From Thermoplasmata archaeon (GTDB lineage: Archaea > Thermoplasmatota > Thermoplasmata > Thermoplasmatales > Thermoplasmataceae), in the NCBI GenBank assembly GCA_021850505.1, contig JAJZLW010000035.1, positions 1 to 8,572 of the forward strand: a stretch of 8,572 bases of DNA, in the 5' to 3' direction. The notes beneath the pieces were generated by a model, which was given only the letters and a program-made list of their open reading frames with translations, was not told where the DNA came from and searched no databases. Shown piece after piece: positions 6,183 to 8,572 of the stretch (positions are counted from its first letter, which is position 1; each line of letters opens with the position of its first letter). A program made the translations under genes and the position numbers.

Positions 6183-7574
6183 ATGGATATCAATATCCAG
6201 CTTTCTAAACTTCTCAAAGCAAATTATGTGAATAAACAGGAGGAAATTGGAAAATATTCGAGCGATGCCTCCTACATTACTGGAAATACTCCAATTGGGG
6301 TGGCTTTTCCAGTAAACTCAGATCAGGTTTGCAAGATAATTGATATATGCCGGAAGAGTGGAGTCAGCATAGTTACACGCGGAGGTGGGTCATCATTGAC
6401 TGGTTCATCTGTTCCCATTGAAAAATCAATTGTATTAAGCACTGTTAAAATGAACAAGATTATAGAGGTCAACACAAGGGACAGATATGTAGCAGTACAA
6501 CCCGGAGTAATATTATCTGACCTCAATGCCGCACTAAATAAAAATGGGTTTTTCTATCCTCCAGATCCAGCAAGTTCCTCAATCGCCACAGTAGGCGGAT
6601 CAATCGCAACCAATGCGGGCGGGCTCAGGGCAATAGCTTACGGAACTACAAAGGAATGGGTCCTGGGTTTGGATGTTGTTCTTGGCAATGGCAGAAAAAT
6701 TGCAGTTGGTGGAAAGGTACTAAAGAGAACAATAGGGTATGATCTCACTTCACTTTTCGTTGGCAGCGAGGGCACTCTCGGAATCATAACAAAGGCCTAC
6801 CTCAAGATCATACCGGTACCTGAAGCAACTGGAATGATAGTTTCTTTCTTCTCCAGTATGGGGAATCTTTCATCCTCAATCAGTGACCTCAAAGCCAAAG
6901 GAGTTCCGCTTATGATCGCTGAATTCCTCGACGGCCTTGCACTTCATTCACTTTCAGATGCCGGCCTGTTGGACTTTCCTGACACTTCAAAATATATGCT
7001 TATGATTGTACTGCAGTCCACAAGAGAATCTTTGAAAAAACATCTCAACAAGGCAGTAAATATAATAAACACAAGCAGGCCGCTGTCGGTGAAAATAGTT
7101 AAAGACAAGAAAGGCATGGAAAGGTACTACGAGGCTAGAAGGAGCATTGGCAAGACTTTGTATAATCTCAGGAGCAGTGATGAAGAATCCGCAATTACGC
7201 TGGATATCGTTGTTCCAACTTCACAGATCTCAAAGACGCTAATGGCAATTTCAAGTGCGGCAAGGTCATACAAAATAAGGTGCCTGCTTGCAGGACATAT
7301 TGGTGATGGTAACATACATCCTGCCCTGATTGTAGACCTAAGAAGCCCAGAAGGAAACGAGAAGGCACTAAAATTAATGTCTGAAATAGGGAGAATCGCA
7401 GTAAAAAATGGAGGATCTGTTTCAGCTGAGCATGGAATCGGTTTACAAAAGAAGCATCTTCTATTGTATGAAATGGACTATAAGAATTCATCAGAGTCGA
7501 TTGATATAATGAGGAAAATTAAAGAGGCGATAGATCCCCTGGCAATTCTTAATCCCGGCAAGATATTCGACTGA
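6183..7574 (+). CDS. glcD: FAD-linked 2-hydroxy-acid dehydrogenase (GlcD / D-lactate dehydrogenase family)
   Basis: A 463-residue flavoprotein of the VAO/PCMH superfamily that would oxidise a 2-hydroxy acid such as D-lactate, glycolate or an aryl-lactate to the 2-oxo acid. The FAD-binding half has 'TRGGGSSLTGSSVP' (about residues 65-78), 'VAVQPGV', the region 'ATVGGSIATNAGGLRAIAYG' and 'FVGSEGTLGIITKAYLK'. The C-terminal half has the family's substrate/metal-site motifs 'GHIGDGNIHP' (371-380, with His372 and His379) and 'AEHGIGLQKK' (415-424, with His417), and ends with 'NPGKIFD'. Length is that of the one-domain GlcD type, with no fused iron-sulfur domain as in Dld/GlpC fusions, so the electron acceptor is unknown. 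It is transcribed away from iorAB through a short shared promoter region and is followed by a transporter gene in the same direction. The symbol denotes the family; the substrate is not established. Confidence 0.93.
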   Translation: MDINIQLSKLLKANYVNKQEEIGKYSSDASYITGNTPIGVAFPVNSDQVCKIIDICRKSGVSIVTRGGGSSLTGSSVPIEKSIVLSTVKMNKIIEVNTRDRYVAVQPGVILSDLNAALNKNGFFYPPDPASSSIATVGGSIATNAGGLRAIAYGTTKEWVLGLDVVLGNGRKIAVGGKVLKRTIGYDLTSLFVGSEGTLGIITKAYLKIIPVPEATGMIVSFFSSMGNLSSSISDLKAKGVPLMIAEFLDGLALHSLSDAGLLDFPDTSKYMLMIVLQSTRESLKKHLNKAVNIINTSRPLSVKIVKDKKGMERYYEARRSIGKTLYNLRSSDEESAITLDIVVPTSQISKTLMAISSAARSYKIRCLLAGHIGDGNIHPALIVDLRSPEGNEKALKLMSEIGRIAVKNGGSVSAEHGIGLQKKHLLLYEMDYKNSSESIDIMRKIKEAIDPLAILNPGKIFD

Positions 7575-7698
7575 ATGAGAATACAGTATTTAGGTTAATT
7601 TTGCCTGTAAACATATGCTAGCTTATCCCCATAAATATCATGTATTAACAAAAGAAGTTCAGCTTTATTCTTCCGGAAAAGGAGTCAGTGTGAGAAAA

Positions 7699-7713
7699 TA
7701 TTGACTAGCAATA
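7699..7713. repeat. Short inverted repeat upstream of the transporter promoter
   Basis: TATTG and CAATA form perfect 5-base arms around ACTAG. The site lies 64 bases before the transporter TATA box, where an activator or repressor could bind. Arms this short also occur by chance, so the call is weak. Confidence 0.2.
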
Positions 7714-7771
7714 AGTTCTGCGTATTAGATGCTAAAGGTTATATATTTTGAAAATAATATTATAATGCTTT

Positions 7772-7781
7772 ATCGCTATAT
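7772..7781 (+). repeat. 10-base element shared with the flavoprotein promoter (copy 2)
   Basis: ATCGCTATAT, identical to 6165-6174, overlaps the left end of the transporter TATA box, where the transcription factor B recognition element would also lie. A regulator bound here could block promoter recognition. See the copy at 6165 for limits. Confidence 0.3.
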
Positions 7782-7788
7782 TTAAATA
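7777..7788 (+). promoter_or_regulatory. TATA box of the transporter gene
   Basis: TATATTTAAATA is the best archaeal TATA box in the window, with a TTTAAATA core. It predicts a transcription start near 7808-7810, giving a leader of about 20 bases that contains the Shine-Dalgarno site at 7811-7817. Confidence 0.65.
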
Positions 7789-7810
7789 CGCATACCAGAT
7801 CTAACTTATT

Positions 7811-7817
7811 AAGGTGG
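7811..7817 (+). promoter_or_regulatory. Shine-Dalgarno site of the transporter gene
   Basis: AAGGTGG ends ten bases before the ATG at 7828 and matches the core of GGAGGTGAT. It fixes the start and shows that this first gene of a transcript is read with a leader, unlike the other promoter-proximal genes in the window. Confidence 0.6.
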
Positions 7818-7827
7818 TTTTTTAAAA

Positions 7828-8572
7828 ATGGTAGAAGATGCAAGTGTGGAAATAAGTAAGCGAATGGAGCGGTATTCAAGCTGGCCCTGGTCATATTCTA
7901 TTTTAGTTTTGGTAGGTTTCGCCTACTTCTTTGGTTTGTATGATGTCCTTACAATCGGAGTTGCGGCCCCAACAATCGGTGCCCAATTCGGTATCCCGGG
8001 ACCCGTTGTATCATCGACCGGAACAATCGTTTCATTGATTGGTTATCCAATTGGCGCGTTTGTCCTGTCTCATATATCGGATTCATTGGGAAGAAAGAAG
8101 GCACTCAGTATATCATTGATTACCTATTCTCTTGGCTCGCTTCTGACAGCCGTTTCCACCAATATAATAGAAATTTATGCATGGAGGGTTCTGACTGGAA
8201 TTGGTATTGGAGCGGATCTGGCCATTGCATCTGCTTATCTTAGTGAACTGTCATCGTCGAAAAGCAGGGGGCGTTTCCAGAGTCTTGGCACATTTTTCGG
8301 TTTTACTGGTGCAGGAATAGCACCAATAATTGGTTATTTCCTGATCCCAGCACTTTCATATGGATGGAGACTTTACTTTATAGTAGGGGCAGTCGGAGCT
8401 GTTGTTGTATTGTTCTATAGAAAGGATCTTCCCGAAAGCCCAAGATGGTACCTGATGAAGGGCAGAATAGATGACGCCAGGAAGGTCGTTGATCGCCTGG
8501 AGAGCTACCAGATGAAGAAAAATGGATCGTTGCCTCCTCTTGGAGAAATTGAAGGGGGTATAACCACAAGCG
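7828..8572 (+). CDS. Major facilitator superfamily transporter, N-terminal half (cut by window edge)
   Basis: 248 residues are visible, covering about six membrane helices: roughly residues 24-48, 60-82, 93-112, 118-138, 152-173 and 180-197. The loop between helices 2 and 3 carries MFS motif A as 'SHISDSLGRKKA' (81-92, with Asp85, Gly88 and Arg89). Helix 4 has Arg120 in 'RVLTGIGIGAD', and 'PESPRWYLMKGR' (202-213) after helix 6 is the signature shared by the sugar porter and aromatic-acid/H+ symporter families. Helix 1 has Asp39 in 'FGLYDVLTIGVAAP', similar to the DGFD region of aromatic-acid symporters although the first Asp is absent. The protein sits in the cytoplasmic membrane and probably moves an organic acid, or else a sugar, with protons. 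Context (a 2-hydroxy-acid dehydrogenase upstream) favours an organic acid. The C-terminal half lies beyond the window. Confidence 0.92.
   Translation, partial: MVEDASVEISKRMERYSSWPWSYSILVLVGFAYFFGLYDVLTIGVAAPTIGAQFGIPGPVVSSTGTIVSLIGYPIGAFVLSHISDSLGRKKALSISLITYSLGSLLTAVSTNIIEIYAWRVLTGIGIGADLAIASAYLSELSSSKSRGRFQSLGTFFGFTGAGIAPIIGYFLIPALSYGWRLYFIVGAVGAVVVLFYRKDLPESPRWYLMKGRIDDARKVVDRLESYQMKKNGSLPPLGEIEGGITTS

Larger units (their letters stand above)
7575..7827. other. Intergenic region before the transporter gene
   Basis: This 253-base gap holds no convincing gene; the only short frames are under 20 codons. The first part has a weak T-rich tract (7595-7602) that may end the flavoprotein transcript and a short palindrome TTCCGGAA (7671-7678). 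A small inverted repeat, TATTG-ACTAG-CAATA, is at 7699-7713. The last part is very AT-rich and contains the TATA box and ribosome binding site of the transporter. Confidence 0.6.

Noticed and set aside
7731..7787. Small frame of 18 codons before the transporter
   Set aside because: It overlaps the transporter TATA box, has no ribosome binding site and consists mostly of AT-rich codons.
1..8572. Search for a CRISPR array, mobile element, defence system or RNA gene
   Set aside because: No regularly spaced direct repeats, transposase or integrase motifs, terminal inverted repeats, or tRNA/rRNA-like segments were found by reading; the genes are metabolic.

Overview
The window looks like chromosomal DNA of an acidophilic archaeon of the Thermoplasmatales type (Ferroplasma, Cuniculiplasma or a relative). 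This assignment is an inference. It rests on archaeal TATA boxes placed about 26 bases before start codons, mostly leaderless gene starts combined with Shine-Dalgarno sites at internal operon genes, heavy use of AGG/AGA (Arg) and ATA (Ile) codons, and gene content typical of archaeal acid metabolism: ferredoxin-linked 2-oxoacid oxidoreductase, DUF35 protein and cox-type flavin and iron-sulfur subunits. No RNA genes, transposons, integrases or CRISPR repeats were seen.

Layout. (1) 1-1116, minus strand: a DUF35-type zinc-ribbon/OB-fold protein followed by an AMP-forming acyl-CoA synthetase that runs off the left edge. (2) 1117-1267: divergent promoter region. (3) 1268-3478, plus strand: a tight three-gene operon encoding the FAD subunit (CoxM type) and the 2Fe-2S subunit (CoxS type) of a xanthine dehydrogenase-family enzyme, then a short-chain dehydrogenase whose start overlaps the coxS stop. 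The large molybdenum subunit is not in the operon. (4) 3597-6083, minus strand: iorA-iorB, the two subunits of an indolepyruvate (arylpyruvate) ferredoxin oxidoreductase. (5) 6084-6182: a compact divergent promoter. (6) 6183-7574, plus strand: a GlcD/D-lactate dehydrogenase-type flavoprotein. (7) 7575-7827: a 253-base non-coding stretch with a strong TATA box and a Shine-Dalgarno site. (8) 7828 to the right edge: the first half of a major facilitator transporter.

How the genes may work together (inference): the transporter could bring in an organic acid, the GlcD-type flavoprotein could oxidise a 2-hydroxy acid to a 2-oxo acid, IorAB could decarboxylate an aryl 2-oxo acid to an acyl-CoA with reduction of ferredoxin, and the acyl-CoA synthetase could activate or recycle the free acid. 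The short-chain dehydrogenase and the CoxM/CoxS pair would provide further redox steps. The individual families are well known. The points most worth a second look are the missing molybdenum subunit, the coupling of CoxM/S to a dehydrogenase, the regular leaderless promoter architecture, and a sequence element shared by the flavoprotein and transporter promoters.
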